From assembly GCF_002563925.1 (NCBI RefSeq), contig NZ_PDJD01000001.1, positions 2,486,973 to 2,550,972 of the forward strand: 64,000 bases of DNA, given 5' to 3'. A program made the position numbers and the translations under genes. The stretch comes from Serinibacter salmoneus (lineage in GTDB: Bacteria > Actinomycetota > Actinomycetes > Actinomycetales > Beutenbergiaceae). This document shows, in pieces, positions 48,123 to 57,795 of this stretch (position 1 is its first letter; every line of letters starts with the position of its first letter). The notes beneath the pieces were generated by a model. That model was not told the DNA's origin. It did no database searches and saw only the letters and a list, made by a program, of their open reading frames with translations.

Positions 48123-48140
48123 ATGGGGAGTTCTCCCCAT
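48123..48140. promoter_or_regulatory. 18-bp palindrome between divergent transporter and hypothetical genes
   Basis: ATGGGGAGTTCTCCCCAT is a perfect 8-2-8 palindrome in the 169-bp gap between the two divergent starts (48006 and 48176). It is about 22 bp before a TAGCGT -10-like sequence for the rightward gene. It is most likely an operator; no regulator is next to it. Confidence 0.45.
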
Positions 48141-48175
48141 CGACGCCATCGCGAACCGCGCCTAGCGTCGCAGAC

Positions 48176-48748
48176 ATGTCAGTCACCGCGTACGTCCCAG
48201 GGTCCATTGCTCCGCAGCCCGTCCCGGCCCGGACTGCCCCGACCCGGATCGGGAACTCCCGTCCCCGGCTGCGACTGCTGCCCGCCCTGGCGCCGGAGAG
48301 CGAGCCCGAGGCCTCGCCGATCGACACGAACCTGGACCCGGCTGAGCTGCGGCTCGAACTCGACGCCGAGAAGTCCCGGCTCGAGCGGTTCGCCCGTCAC
48401 GCGGGCCTGCTCGTCGGGATCCGCGGCGTCTGGGGCGCCACTCGGTGGCGAGCCTGCGAGGAGCGCCTCGATTGCGTGGTCCCGACGTTCGACATCCAGG
48501 TGGCCGGAGCGGCACCGACCGCGAGCGTCGCCGGCCGCATCGGCGCCCGCCTCGCGAGGGCCGGGTGGACGGGCGGTGTGCGCAGCACGAGCCCGCTCTT
48601 CCGGATGGATGCACGCCGCGAGGGCCACAGACTTCGTCTCCTCGCTCAGCACGACGTCATCACCTTCTCCGTAGCCGGGCCGCCGCTGGCGGTCGGTGCC
48701 GGCCGCGTGCGGGAGGTGCTCGACGGCGTGCACGAGGAAGACGAGTAG
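48176..48748 (+). CDS. Hypothetical protein, Rv3269/secretory-accessory-like size, unknown function
   Basis: A 190-residue soluble protein with no signal peptide or membrane helix and no family that I recognise; the Rv3269 comparison in the call is size only. A low-complexity Pro/Arg N-terminus (about 60 residues) leads to a domain with two cysteines and pattern TFDIQVAGAAPTASVAGRIG, ending LDGVHEEDE. ATG 48176 is nine bases after TAGCGT, so it may be leaderless. Transcription would end at the strong hairpin at 48781. Confidence 0.6.
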   Translation: MSVTAYVPGSIAPQPVPARTAPTRIGNSRPRLRLLPALAPESEPEASPIDTNLDPAELRLELDAEKSRLERFARHAGLLVGIRGVWGATRWRACEERLDCVVPTFDIQVAGAAPTASVAGRIGARLARAGWTGGVRSTSPLFRMDARREGHRLRLLAQHDVITFSVAGPPLAVGAGRVREVLDGVHEEDE

Positions 48749-48780
48749 GTCGCCGGGGAGAGAGGGGGCCCGGCGCGCGC

Positions 48781-48814
48781 GGATCGCGGCCGACCACACG
48801 CTCGGCCGCGATCC
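48781..48814. terminator. Strong bidirectional terminator hairpin
   Basis: A perfect 13-bp stem, GGATCGCGGCCGA pairing with TCGGCCGCGATCC around an 8-base loop, lies between the convergent hypothetical gene and hppA. There is no T-run, as is usual in such GC-rich genomes. Confidence 0.8.
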
Positions 48815-48848
48815 GGGTCGATGCCGTCCCTCGCCCGCCCCGGCCTCC

Positions 48849-51161
48849 TCACCTGACGGAGGCACCGAGCGCGTCGCGTTCCGCACTGGCGGCCGCCTCC
48901 CGGTCCACGCGGGTCGCCCGGAGCCGGGACGCGAGCACCGCGCCACCGGCGACGAGCGCCGCAGCCACCGCCACCGCGATGCGCAGCATGTGGTTGGCGT
49001 CGGCGGGTGCGCTCATGGCCACGACGGCGGGTGCGATGAGCACGGCCACCAGGTTCATCACCTTGATCAGCGGGTTGATCGCCGGACCCGCGGTGTCCTT
49101 GAAGGGATCGCCGACCGTATCGCCGATGACGGCCGCCGCGTGCTCGGGGGAACCCTTCCCCCCGAACTCGCCGTCCTCCACGATCTTCTTGGCGTTGTCC
49201 CACGCACCGCCGGAGTTGGCCAGGAAGACAGCCATGAGCACACCGGCGCCGATCGCGCCGGCGAGGAACCCCGCGAGCGGCCCCACCCCGAGGCCGAAAC
49301 CCACCGCGATCGGCGCGAACGCCGCCAGCAGGCCCGGCGTGGCCAGTTCCCGAAGCGAGTCCCGGGTGCAGATGTCCACCACGCGGCCGTACTCCGGGCG
49401 CTGCTTGCCGGTCATGATCCCGGGCATCTCGCGGAACTGGCGCCGCACCTCCAGCACGATCGCTCCGGCGGCGCGCGTCACGGCGTCCACCGCCAACCCG
49501 GAGAACAGGAACACGGTGGCGGCACCCAGGATCACCCCGACCAGGGTGATCGGGGAGATGATCGAGTAGTTCATCATCGCGGCGACCAGGCCGTCACCGG
49601 CGTCGGCCACACCGCCGGAGATGTCGGCCAAAGCATGGGAGACGGCGTCCGCGTAGGAGCCGAACAGCGCCGTCGCGGCCAGCACGGCGGTGGCGATCGC
49701 GATGCCCTTGGTGATCGCCTTGGTGGTGTTCCCCACCGCGTCGAGTTCCGTCAGGCCCGCGGCGCCCTGCTCGCTGACCTCCCCCGACATCTCCGCGATG
49801 CCCTGGGCGTTGTCGCTGACCGGCCCGAAGGTGTCCATCGCGACGATCACACCCACGGTGGTCAGCAGGCCGCAGCCGGCAACGGCGATGAGGAACAGGG
49901 ACAGCCACACCGAACCCCCGGCGAGCAGGAACACGCCACAGATCGCGGCCGCGATCACCCCCGCGGTGTACACCGCGGACTCGAAGCCGACACCCACACC
50001 CGAGAGGACCACCGTGGCCGCACCCGTGCGGGTGGTGGCCGCGACATGGCGGGTGGGCCGCGTCGTCGTGCCCGTGTAGTAGCCGGTGATCGCCAGGATC
50101 ACTGCGGCCAGCACCACACCGATGAGCACCGCGAGCGCCACGATCACGCGTGGGTCGCCGGAGACGTCCCCGATGTCGGCGGTGCCCTGCAGGTCGGCGA
50201 AGGAGGCCGGCAGGTAGGCGAAGGCGGCGATCCCGGCGAGCACCACGCCGGCCGCCGCGGAGAGCCCGAACCCGCGGTAGATGGCACGCAGCCCGTTCTC
50301 CCCGGCGCGCATCCGGGTGAGCCACACCCCCAGGACCGCAACGATCGCACCCACGGCCGTGACGATCAGCGGGAAGACCATGCCCTCCTCGCCGAGCGCC
50401 GCCCGCCCGAGAATGAGGGCGGCGACCAGGGTCACCGCATAGGACTCGAAGAGGTCCGCGGCCATCCCTGCGCAGTCGCCCACGTTGTCACCCACGTTGT
50501 CGGCGATCGTGGCGGCGTTGCGCGGGTCGTCCTCGGGAATACCCTGCTCCACCTTGCCCACCAGGTCGGCGCCGACGTCGGCCGCCTTGGTGAAGATGCC
50601 GCCGCCCACGCGCATGAACATCGCCAGCAGCGCCGCGCCGAATCCGAAGCCCTCGAGCACGGCGGGCGCCTCGATCCCGAACACGAGCACCACCCCGCAG
50701 GCGCCCAGGAGTCCGAGACCCACCACGCTCATCCCGACCACGCCCCCGGTGCGGAAGGCGATGCGTGCTCCCACCTGCGTGCCCCGGGGCTGGTCGGCCG
50801 CCGCTGCGACCCGCACGTTCGCCCGCACCGCCAGCCACATGCCGAGGTAGCCGATCGCCGCGCTGAACGCCGCCCCGAGCAGGAAGGCCACGGATCGACC
50901 GACCCGGATGCCGCCGTCGCCGGGGAGCAGGAACAGCAGCGCGAAGACGATCGCGGCGAACAGCGCAAGCGTGCGCAGCTGCCGGGACAGGTAGGCGGAG
51001 GCGCCCTCCTGCACGGCGCCGGCGATCTCCTGCATCCGGGGGGAACCCTCGGGCGCGGCGAGGACCTGGCGGCGCAGCACTCCGGCGATGACCAGGGCGA
51101 TGAGGGCGAGCGCCGCGATCACGGCGACGATGGTGAGAGACGCGCTCCCGAGTTCTGGCAT
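48849..51161 (-). CDS. hppA: K+-independent membrane H+-translocating pyrophosphatase
   Basis: A 770-residue membrane protein with about 16 helices that pumps protons using pyrophosphate. Family motifs include GGGIFTKAADVGADLVGKVE, DNVGDNVGDCAGMAADLFES and GDTVGDPFKDTAGPAINPL. The determinant GNTTKAITKG has Lys where K+-dependent enzymes have Ala, so this should be the K+-independent type. ATG at 51161 follows GGAGG by seven bases; the in-frame extension upstream is not needed. Confidence 0.96.
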   Translation of the reverse strand: MPELGSASLTIVAVIAALALIALVIAGVLRRQVLAAPEGSPRMQEIAGAVQEGASAYLSRQLRTLALFAAIVFALLFLLPGDGGIRVGRSVAFLLGAAFSAAIGYLGMWLAVRANVRVAAAADQPRGTQVGARIAFRTGGVVGMSVVGLGLLGACGVVLVFGIEAPAVLEGFGFGAALLAMFMRVGGGIFTKAADVGADLVGKVEQGIPEDDPRNAATIADNVGDNVGDCAGMAADLFESYAVTLVAALILGRAALGEEGMVFPLIVTAVGAIVAVLGVWLTRMRAGENGLRAIYRGFGLSAAAGVVLAGIAAFAYLPASFADLQGTADIGDVSGDPRVIVALAVLIGVVLAAVILAITGYYTGTTTRPTRHVAATTRTGAATVVLSGVGVGFESAVYTAGVIAAAICGVFLLAGGSVWLSLFLIAVAGCGLLTTVGVIVAMDTFGPVSDNAQGIAEMSGEVSEQGAAGLTELDAVGNTTKAITKGIAIATAVLAATALFGSYADAVSHALADISGGVADAGDGLVAAMMNYSIISPITLVGVILGAATVFLFSGLAVDAVTRAAGAIVLEVRRQFREMPGIMTGKQRPEYGRVVDICTRDSLRELATPGLLAAFAPIAVGFGLGVGPLAGFLAGAIGAGVLMAVFLANSGGAWDNAKKIVEDGEFGGKGSPEHAAAVIGDTVGDPFKDTAGPAINPLIKVMNLVAVLIAPAVVAMSAPADANHMLRIAVAVAAALVAGGAVLASRLRATRVDREAAASAERDALGASVR

Positions 51162-51400
51162 GAGTGTCCTCCTCGACACATCGCCGGACTCCTCCGGCAC
51201 CGGGCGGCGTTGCCCGGTCCGAACACTCTAGGGGGTGCCCGTGCGCCACGCGTGTCCACATCCGGGACTTTCCCCCGCCTCCTTGCGTTTTCGCCGCCGG
51301 TGCGTTGCCATGGTGCAGCAAGGGGGACTCGATCGTGTGCGGCCGGGCGGTGCAGGGACGCTCGGCTCCGGCCGTTGGACACTCGCGATGGGAGCCACCG

Positions 51401-52438
51401 ATGACCGCTGGGCACGAGTGCAGCCGCGCGCAGCGCAGTCCTGCGCGCGCGCTCGCGGGCGCGCTCGCCACTCCCCTGGTCCTGGCCCTGCTGACCGGGT
51501 GCTCCTCCTACAGCGAACTCGCTGGCGACCCCGCGGCGCACTCCGAGCCCGGCTACCCCGCCTACTCCGGCGACACGGGCACCACCGAGACCGGCACGGG
51601 TGGTGCCGAGACCATCGCCCCGTCCTCGACCGGGGCACCCGGGCAGGAGTCGTCCTCATCCCAGCCGACTGCGCGTTCCGAGGGCGAGGAACCACGACCG
51701 ACCGGCTCACGGTCACCGGACCCGAGCGCCGATCCCACGCCGCTGCCGAGCGCGGGTCCCGACCCGGGCATCACCACGGCGCCGACGGCGACACCGAGCG
51801 CTACCGCGGGCACGACACCCGCACCCACCCCCACTCCCACCAGCGCGGTACGGGCGTTGCTGCGGGTGGACGCCTGGGATCCGGTGTGCGGGAGTCCCTT
51901 CTCGCCGCCGGCGCCCGGCAACCGGGTGGAACTGGCGGTCACCTCGCTCACCTCGGCGCACGCGACCCTGTGGGTGGAGGCCACGCTGACCTCGGGCTAC
52001 GACACCGTGCTCGCGGACGAGCGCTACGCCGCGCGCACGGTTCTGGTGCACGACGGGGCCATCGTGGCGGTCGGCGCCTCGGCCACGCCCACCACGGCGG
52101 TCCCTGTGGCGCCGGGTGACTCCCTGGTGCTCCCGGCCTCCCTCGACCTGGCACAGCCGTGCCCGGGGGCGACGGCGCAGCCCGAGCGGGTGGGCGCGGA
52201 CGCACCGGCCGGGGACGACGGCGCAGGTGGTGGCACTGGGGAGGGCAGCGGCGAGGGCGCGGGCAGCGAACGGGACTCGGCTCCGAGCACGCCGCCCGCG
52301 AGCGGTGAGCCGTCGGCGCAGGCGACGCGTGCCCTCGCCCCCGGGGAGTACGCGACGGTCGTCGTCGTGGAGGTGGTGCGGGACGGCGCCCCCGTGGTCG
52401 CCGCGGTCAGTTCCCCCGCGCCGGTGACGATTCCCTGA
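51401..52438 (+). CDS. Large Ser/Pro/Thr-rich lipoprotein of unknown function
   Basis: A 345-residue protein with lipobox LLTGCSS. A disordered region of about 110 residues follows, then a beta-type domain (VDAWDPVCGSPFSPPAPGNR to QPCPGA, two cysteines likely bonded). A Gly/Glu linker and a short beta tail end it. ATG 51401 follows GGGAG by seven bases. No specific family is recognised; it is divergent from hppA. Confidence 0.65.
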   Translation: MTAGHECSRAQRSPARALAGALATPLVLALLTGCSSYSELAGDPAAHSEPGYPAYSGDTGTTETGTGGAETIAPSSTGAPGQESSSSQPTARSEGEEPRPTGSRSPDPSADPTPLPSAGPDPGITTAPTATPSATAGTTPAPTPTPTSAVRALLRVDAWDPVCGSPFSPPAPGNRVELAVTSLTSAHATLWVEATLTSGYDTVLADERYAARTVLVHDGAIVAVGASATPTTAVPVAPGDSLVLPASLDLAQPCPGATAQPERVGADAPAGDDGAGGGTGEGSGEGAGSERDSAPSTPPASGEPSAQATRALAPGEYATVVVVEVVRDGAPVVAAVSSPAPVTIP

Positions 52439-52453
52439 GGCGCGCCGGGGGCG

Positions 52454-54199
52454 CTACATCTGCTCCGGGGCCCGAATGCCCAACAGGTCCAGACCCGCCG
52501 TCAGCACCCGCAGCGTGGCGGCGGTCAGCGTGAGCCGGGACTCCCGCGTCACCTCGTCCGGGGCGGTCAGCACCGGGCAGGCGTCGTAGAAGCTCGTGAA
52601 GGCCTGCGCGAGCTCGAACAGATACGCAGCCAGGCGGTGGGGCACCTGCTGGTCACCGACCAACGCCACCGTGGCGCCGTACCCCAGCAGCGCCATCGCC
52701 AGCGCCCGCTCCGCGGGCTCGGTGATGCTCACCGGGGCGCTCGCCTGCTCCGGGTCCACCTCGGCGCGGCGGAAGATCGAGCGGATCCGCGCCGTCGCGT
52801 ACTGCAGGTACGGCCCGGTGTTGCCGGTGAAGGCGAGCATCCGCTCCATGTCGAAGACGTAGTCGGTGTCGTGCGCCACGGAGAGGTCGGCGTACTTCAC
52901 CGCCCCCACCCCGACCTCCTGCGCGATCACGGCACGCTCGGCCTCGGGCAGGTCCGGTCGGGTCTCGGCGACGGCGGCGCCGGCCGCGGTGATCGCCTCC
53001 TGCACCAGCGCGGACAGCCTCACCGGCGCGCCGGAGCGGGTGCGCAGGATCTTGCCGTCCTCCCCCAGCACCGACCCGATCTGCACGTGCACCGGGGTCA
53101 CGGTGGAGCCGTCCGGCCGACTCAGCCACCCCGCCTTCTCCGCCGTGGCGAACAGCATCCGGAAGTGCAGCGCCTGGGAGGCGCCCACCACATAGAGGAT
53201 CTCGTCGGCACCCAGGGTCTGCGCGCGGTAACGGATGGCCGCCATGTCGGTGGTGGCGTAGCCGAAGCCGCCGTCGGACTTGCGCACGATCAGCGGCACG
53301 GGATTGCCGTCCCGTCCGGTGAAGCCCTCCGGGAACACGCACAGCGCACCGTCGGACTCCACGGCCAGGCCCTTGTCGATGAGTTCCTGGCACACGTCGG
53401 CGAGCATCGGGTCGTAGAAGGACTCCCCCGCCAGGTCCTCATCGGTGAGGGTGACGTCCAACGCGGAGTAGATCGCATGGAAGTACTCCACCGAGTGGGC
53501 GATCATGCCCTTCCAGATCTCGATCGTCTCGGGGTCCTTGGCCTGCAGCAGCACCACCCGCTCACGGGCCTTGCGGGCCCAGGCTCCGCCGTCCTCGGTG
53601 TTGTCGAACTTCACCCGGGCGGCCTGGTAGAACGCGTTCGGGTCGGTGCGCAGCAGGTCGGCCTCCGCGGAGTCGGCCCCGACCTCGAGGTAGTGCTCGA
53701 TGAGCATCCCGAACGGGGTGCCCCAGTCCCCGATGTGGTTCTGCCGGATCACGCGGTGCCCGAGGGCCTCCAGGGTGCGCGCGAGGCTGTCGCCCACGAT
53801 CGTGGTGCGCAGGTGCCCCACATGCATCTCCTTGGCCACGTTCGGCGCGGAGTAGTCGATGGGGATCGTGCGCGGCTCCTGCCGCGGCACGCCGAGCCGC
53901 TCATCGGCGACGAGGGTGGCGATCTGACCGGCGATCCACTGCGGGCTCACGGTGATGTTGAGGAAGCCGGGTCCGGAGACCTCCACCTCGCCGACGTCCG
54001 CGATGTCCAGCTTCTCCAGGATCGCGGCGGCCACCGCCCGGGGATTGCTGCCCACGCGCTTGGCCAGCGCGAGGGCGGCGTTCGCCTGGGTGTCGGCGAA
54101 CTGGGAGGGGCGCAGCACCGGGTCGACCCCCTCGAGGTCGAAGGCGGCGTGGATGGCGGCGGTGAGACGGTCACCGAGCACGGAGGCGGCGTCGAGCAT
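52454..54199 (-). CDS. argS: Arginine-tRNA ligase
   Basis: A 581-residue class I aminoacyl-tRNA synthetase that charges tRNA-Arg. The N-terminal Add-1 domain is followed by the HIGH motif as HVGHLRTT (AKEMHVGHLR). A canonical KMSKS is missing, as in many ArgRS, with DGKILRTRSGAPVRL in its place. The C-terminal DALR anticodon-binding domain ends LLGIRAPEQM. The bacterial length is normal. It is convergent with the lipoprotein gene, only 15 bp apart. Confidence 0.97.
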   Translation of the reverse strand: MLDAASVLGDRLTAAIHAAFDLEGVDPVLRPSQFADTQANAALALAKRVGSNPRAVAAAILEKLDIADVGEVEVSGPGFLNITVSPQWIAGQIATLVADERLGVPRQEPRTIPIDYSAPNVAKEMHVGHLRTTIVGDSLARTLEALGHRVIRQNHIGDWGTPFGMLIEHYLEVGADSAEADLLRTDPNAFYQAARVKFDNTEDGGAWARKARERVVLLQAKDPETIEIWKGMIAHSVEYFHAIYSALDVTLTDEDLAGESFYDPMLADVCQELIDKGLAVESDGALCVFPEGFTGRDGNPVPLIVRKSDGGFGYATTDMAAIRYRAQTLGADEILYVVGASQALHFRMLFATAEKAGWLSRPDGSTVTPVHVQIGSVLGEDGKILRTRSGAPVRLSALVQEAITAAGAAVAETRPDLPEAERAVIAQEVGVGAVKYADLSVAHDTDYVFDMERMLAFTGNTGPYLQYATARIRSIFRRAEVDPEQASAPVSITEPAERALAMALLGYGATVALVGDQQVPHRLAAYLFELAQAFTSFYDACPVLTAPDEVTRESRLTLTAATLRVLTAGLDLLGIRAPEQM

Positions 54200-54296
54200 G
54201 GCCCCAACCTACTGCGCCGATCGGGGGCGTTCACACGCGCACCGGATGCCGGACCGCTCGCTGCGCTCGAGCCACGGCCGGTGGGAGAATCCTGCG

Positions 54297-56765
54297 GTGA
54301 CCCAGGACCCCACGCAGCCCGGCGACGCCCTCGAGGTGCTCCTGGGCACCCCGGGGCACCGCGAGAGCCTGCGGCACCTGGCGGAACTACCGGCACGGGA
54401 GGGGCAGCGCGCGCCCTGGCCGGCATGGGCCGCGCCCGAACTGGTCGCCGGCTATCGTTCCCGCGGTGTCAGCGAACCCTGGGTGCACCAGGTGGAGGCC
54501 GCCGAGCACGTGCATGCCGGGCGCCACACCGCGCTCGCGACCGGCACGGGGTCGGGGAAGTCGCTCGCAGCGTGGTTGCCGGCGCTCTCGGCGATCCTGG
54601 CAGGCACGGAGCGCGGCGGCAGCGTGGCGCGAATGCGGCGCCGCCCCACCGTGCTGTACCTCTCCCCGACCAAGGCCCTGGCCGCGGACCAGCTCTCCGC
54701 CCTGCACGAGCTGCTCGGTGCGGGTGGGCTGCGCTCGGACATCCGCGCCGCGACCTGCGACGGCGACACCGCCCCCGAGGAGCGGGACTGGGTGCGCGCG
54801 CACGCCGATGTGGTGCTGACGAACCCGGACTTCCTGCACTTCTCCCTGCTGCCGGGGCACGAGCGCTGGGACCGGATGCTGCGCGGCCTGCGCTACATCG
54901 TGATCGACGAGTGCCACGCCTACCGCGGGGTGCTGGGTGCGCACGTGGCCCTGGTGCTGCGACGCCTGCTGCGCGTGGCGCGCCACCTGGGAGCGGCACC
55001 GGTGGTGATCGCGGCCTCCGCGACGACCGGGGAACCGGCCGCGACGTTGGCTCGACTGATCGCGGTTCCGGTGGGCGATGTCGCCGCCGTCACCCGGGAC
55101 ACCGCGCCCCAGGGTCGACGGCGCATCGCGCTGTGGGAACCGGCCCCGCTGGAGGGGGTGGCGGACCCGGGCGCCCTGGAGGATCTGCGGCACGACGGCG
55201 CTGACGACCCCTGGGCGACGCTGACGGGGGTACCCGACGATCTGCCTCGCCGCAGCGCCACCACGGAGTCCGCGGAGTTGCTGACCGACCTCGTGGCGGC
55301 CGGTCGACGCACCCTGGCCTTCGTCCGCTCCCGGGTGGGTGTGGAGACGGTGGCCGCGCTGACCGCCGAGAGCCTGCGCGAGCGCGGCGCCCAGGTGCCC
55401 ACCGCCCCGGGCCTGGCCGGGGTGCCGGGGGTGACCGGCGCCGTCGCCGCCTATCGCGGCGGATACCTGCCCGAGGAGCGGCGGGCGCTGGAGCGGGGAC
55501 TGCGCCGCGGGGACCTGCTGGGCCTGGCCACCACGAACGCCCTGGAACTGGGGGTGGACGTGTCGGGGCTGGACGCCGTGCTGATCAGCGGGTGGCCCGG
55601 CACCCGCGTCTCGTTCTGGCAGCAGGCCGGGCGGGCCGGGCGGGCGGGGGCCGACGGCGTGGCCGTGCTGATCGCGAGCGCCAACCCGCTCGACACCTAC
55701 CTCGTGCACCACCCCGAGGCCATCCTGGAGGAGGCGGTGGAGGCCACCACCTTCGACCCCACGAACACCTACGTGCTGGGTCCGCACCTGTGCGCGGCCG
55801 CCGCGGAGGTCCCGCTCACCGAGGCGGACCTGCCGCTGTTCGACCTGCCGGACACCACGCTGCTGGAGGCGCTGACGGCGCGTGGCCTGCTGCGGCGCAG
55901 GCCCGCCGGGTGGTTCTGGAACCACGCGCGCCCCGAGCGCCCCAGCCGGCTGACGTCGCTGCGGGGGTCCACGAACGCCGGGGTGCAGATCGTGGAGGGC
56001 GAGACCGGCACGGTGCTCGGTACGGTGGACGGCGGCCGGGCCGATGCGGTGGTGCACCCGGGCGCCGTGTACGTGCACCAGGGCGCCACGTTCGTGGTGG
56101 ACCAGCTGGACGAGCACGCCGCCCTGGTGCACCGCGATGCCGTGGAGCACCGCACGATGGCCACAGTGGACCACCACGCGAGCCTGCTCGGGGTGACCCA
56201 CCGCGCGCAGTGGGGGCCGGTGACCTGGGCGACCGGACCCGTGGAGGTCACCAGCCAGGTCACGGGCTTCGATGTGCGCCGCCCGCCCTCGATGGAGATC
56301 CTCGGTTCGCACCCCCTGGAGATGCCGGTGCGCACGCTGCCCACACGCGGGGTCTGGTGGTCGGCGCCGGAGGATGTGCTGCGGGAGGAGACCGGCCTGG
56401 CACCCGGGGACCTGCCCGGCGCCCTGCACGCCGCGGAGCATGCCGCGATCGGGGTGCTTCCGCTGCTGGCCACCTGTGACCGGTGGGACATCGGGGGCCT
56501 GTCCACGGCGCTGCACCCCGATACCGGGATGCCCACGGTGATCGTGCACGACGGGTACCCCGGAGGGGCGGGGTTCGCCGAGCGGGGGTTCGACGCCGCG
56601 GCCCGGTGGATCGAGGCCACGTTCGGCGCGATCGCCTCTTGCAGGTGCGCTCACGGCTGCCCGCGCTGCGTGTACTCCCCCAAGTGCGGCAACGGGAACT
56701 CCCCGCTGGACAAGGCGGGCGCCCTCGCGGTGCTGCGTTTCCTGCGCGAGGTCACGCCCCCGTGA
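54297..56765 (+). CDS. MrfA/YprA-type DEAD/H helicase with DUF1998 Cys cluster
   Basis: An 822-residue SF2 helicase. Walker A is ATGTGSGKS (K88), motif II is DECH (D204-H207), motif III ASATT, and the C-lobe has LATTNALELGVDVSGLDAVL and WQQAGRAGRAG. The C-terminal DUF1998/MZB domain holds five cysteines (C782, C784, C788, C791, C797). B. subtilis MrfA, with this architecture, repairs mitomycin damage. GTG 54297 is preceded by GGGAGA; the longer ORF overlaps argS antisense and is rejected. Confidence 0.92.
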   Translation: MTQDPTQPGDALEVLLGTPGHRESLRHLAELPAREGQRAPWPAWAAPELVAGYRSRGVSEPWVHQVEAAEHVHAGRHTALATGTGSGKSLAAWLPALSAILAGTERGGSVARMRRRPTVLYLSPTKALAADQLSALHELLGAGGLRSDIRAATCDGDTAPEERDWVRAHADVVLTNPDFLHFSLLPGHERWDRMLRGLRYIVIDECHAYRGVLGAHVALVLRRLLRVARHLGAAPVVIAASATTGEPAATLARLIAVPVGDVAAVTRDTAPQGRRRIALWEPAPLEGVADPGALEDLRHDGADDPWATLTGVPDDLPRRSATTESAELLTDLVAAGRRTLAFVRSRVGVETVAALTAESLRERGAQVPTAPGLAGVPGVTGAVAAYRGGYLPEERRALERGLRRGDLLGLATTNALELGVDVSGLDAVLISGWPGTRVSFWQQAGRAGRAGADGVAVLIASANPLDTYLVHHPEAILEEAVEATTFDPTNTYVLGPHLCAAAAEVPLTEADLPLFDLPDTTLLEALTARGLLRRRPAGWFWNHARPERPSRLTSLRGSTNAGVQIVEGETGTVLGTVDGGRADAVVHPGAVYVHQGATFVVDQLDEHAALVHRDAVEHRTMATVDHHASLLGVTHRAQWGPVTWATGPVEVTSQVTGFDVRRPPSMEILGSHPLEMPVRTLPTRGVWWSAPEDVLREETGLAPGDLPGALHAAEHAAIGVLPLLATCDRWDIGGLSTALHPDTGMPTVIVHDGYPGGAGFAERGFDAAARWIEATFGAIASCRCAHGCPRCVYSPKCGNGNSPLDKAGALAVLRFLREVTPP

Positions 56766-56834
56766 CACAGTCGCACCCCCGGTGCCACACCTGACGGTGG
56801 CGACCGCGGCGTCGCCCTCCCCACGGTCGGGTTG

Positions 56835-57194
56835 TCAGGCGGGGCCGGCGCGAGCGGTGGCCCGCGCATCCCCCACCCGGGTCGGCACCGCCGCGGTGAC
56901 CACCACGTCCTCGCCACTGACCTCGCACGAGACCAGGTACGCCCCGTGCTCGACCAGCACCCGTCCCGCCACTGCACAGGGCGCACCACCGCCGTGGTCG
57001 TGCCAGGCCGTGGCACCGGCGATCGCCGCGAGATCCGCGGCACCCTGCGCGGTGGCACGCGCGCCCGCGATCGACGCGAGCAGCACCAACGGGATCAGCA
57101 ACGCCGCCGCGACCCCGAGCAACCCCACCACGAGCACCGTGCCGGAGCCCCGCTCCGAGTGGTCCGCGCCGTCGACGGCAGCAGCGGCGCTCAC
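56835..57194 (-). CDS. TadE/TadG-like secretion-associated membrane protein
   Basis: A 119-residue protein. ERGSGTVLVVGLLGVAAALLIPL, then ARATAQGAADLAAIAGA, is the signature of the helicase/secretion-neighbourhood TadE-like family: a type-IV-pilin-like N-terminal helix with the conserved AQGAADLAA. GTG overlaps the TadE gene stop (GTGA). It is the last gene of the tad (Flp pilus) operon remnant. Confidence 0.85.
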   Translation of the reverse strand: MSAAAAVDGADHSERGSGTVLVVGLLGVAAALLIPLVLLASIAGARATAQGAADLAAIAGATAWHDHGGGAPCAVAGRVLVEHGAYLVSCEVSGEDVVVTAAVPTRVGDARATARAGPA

Positions 57195-57598
57195 GGCACC
57201 ACCACCGGCGCCGGCCCCTGGGGTTCAGGAACCGCTGCGGCCTCGCCTGACACCACCAGGTCGCCGAGGACGAGGTCGACCGGACTCGACACCCGCACGC
57301 GGACCCACTCACCCCCCGCGTCGATCGACACGGTGCCCTCCCGGGCGAGCGCGCTCAGCGCCACCTGCCGCACCTCACCCGCGGACGCCCCCAGGGAGGC
57401 CTGGCGCGCCGCCACACGCGCCGCATCGGCGCACTCCACCTGCACTCGACCCACCACCGCTGCCCCCAGGATCGTCATCAGCAGGAGCACCACCGCCGGC
57501 AGGGCGACGGCGAGCTCCGCCGTCACGCCCCCGCGCTCCGTCTGGTGACCCGGGCCGGCGCACCGCCCGGCCGCGCGGGCACCGGCCCGGGCGCTCAT
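57191..57598 (-). CDS. TadE-family pilus assembly protein
   Basis: A 135-residue minor pseudopilin. After an unusual Arg/Ala-rich leader, the motif RGGVTAELAVALPAVVLLLM has the G/E-type pilin cleavage context and the hydrophobic helix; VQVECADAARVAARQASLG follows. ATG overlaps the upstream gene's stop by four bases (ATGA), so it lies in one operon with the truncated gene and the TadE-like gene. Confidence 0.85.
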   Translation of the reverse strand: MSARAGARAAGRCAGPGHQTERGGVTAELAVALPAVVLLLMTILGAAVVGRVQVECADAARVAARQASLGASAGEVRQVALSALAREGTVSIDAGGEWVRVRVSSPVDLVLGDLVVSGEAAAVPEPQGPAPVVVP

Positions 57599-57795
57599 CG
57601 GGACAACGCCTCGCGGATGATGCCCATGAGCATCCCCCGCACCTCATCGCTGCGCATGATCACCAGCAACAACCCCGCGAACGCCACGGCGGCAGCCGTG
57701 ATCGGAATGAGGCGTACTCGTCTGCCGCACGGGGCAACAAGATTGACGAGGAGCGCTGCCCGTTGCGACTCGCTACTCGACGCAGTACCCGGCAT
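57595..57795 (-). pseudogene. 5'-truncated DUF4244 (Flp-pilin-like) gene at the island junction
   Basis: The C-terminal 35 residues (ITAAAVAFAGLLLVIMRSDE, then VRGMLMGIIREALSR) are the end of the short DUF4244 protein of actinobacterial tad operons. The usual N-terminal part (a TAEYA-type pilin motif) is missing: upstream of about 57705 the sequence encodes unrelated residues in the same frame and overlaps the next gene. The ATG at 57795 could start a hybrid product of 66 residues. The break marks where the island joins the operon. Confidence 0.7.

Noticed and set aside
53952-56765. 937-residue helicase start upstream
   Set aside because: The extension overlaps argS on the other strand and has no motif; GTG 54297 has a ribosome-binding site.
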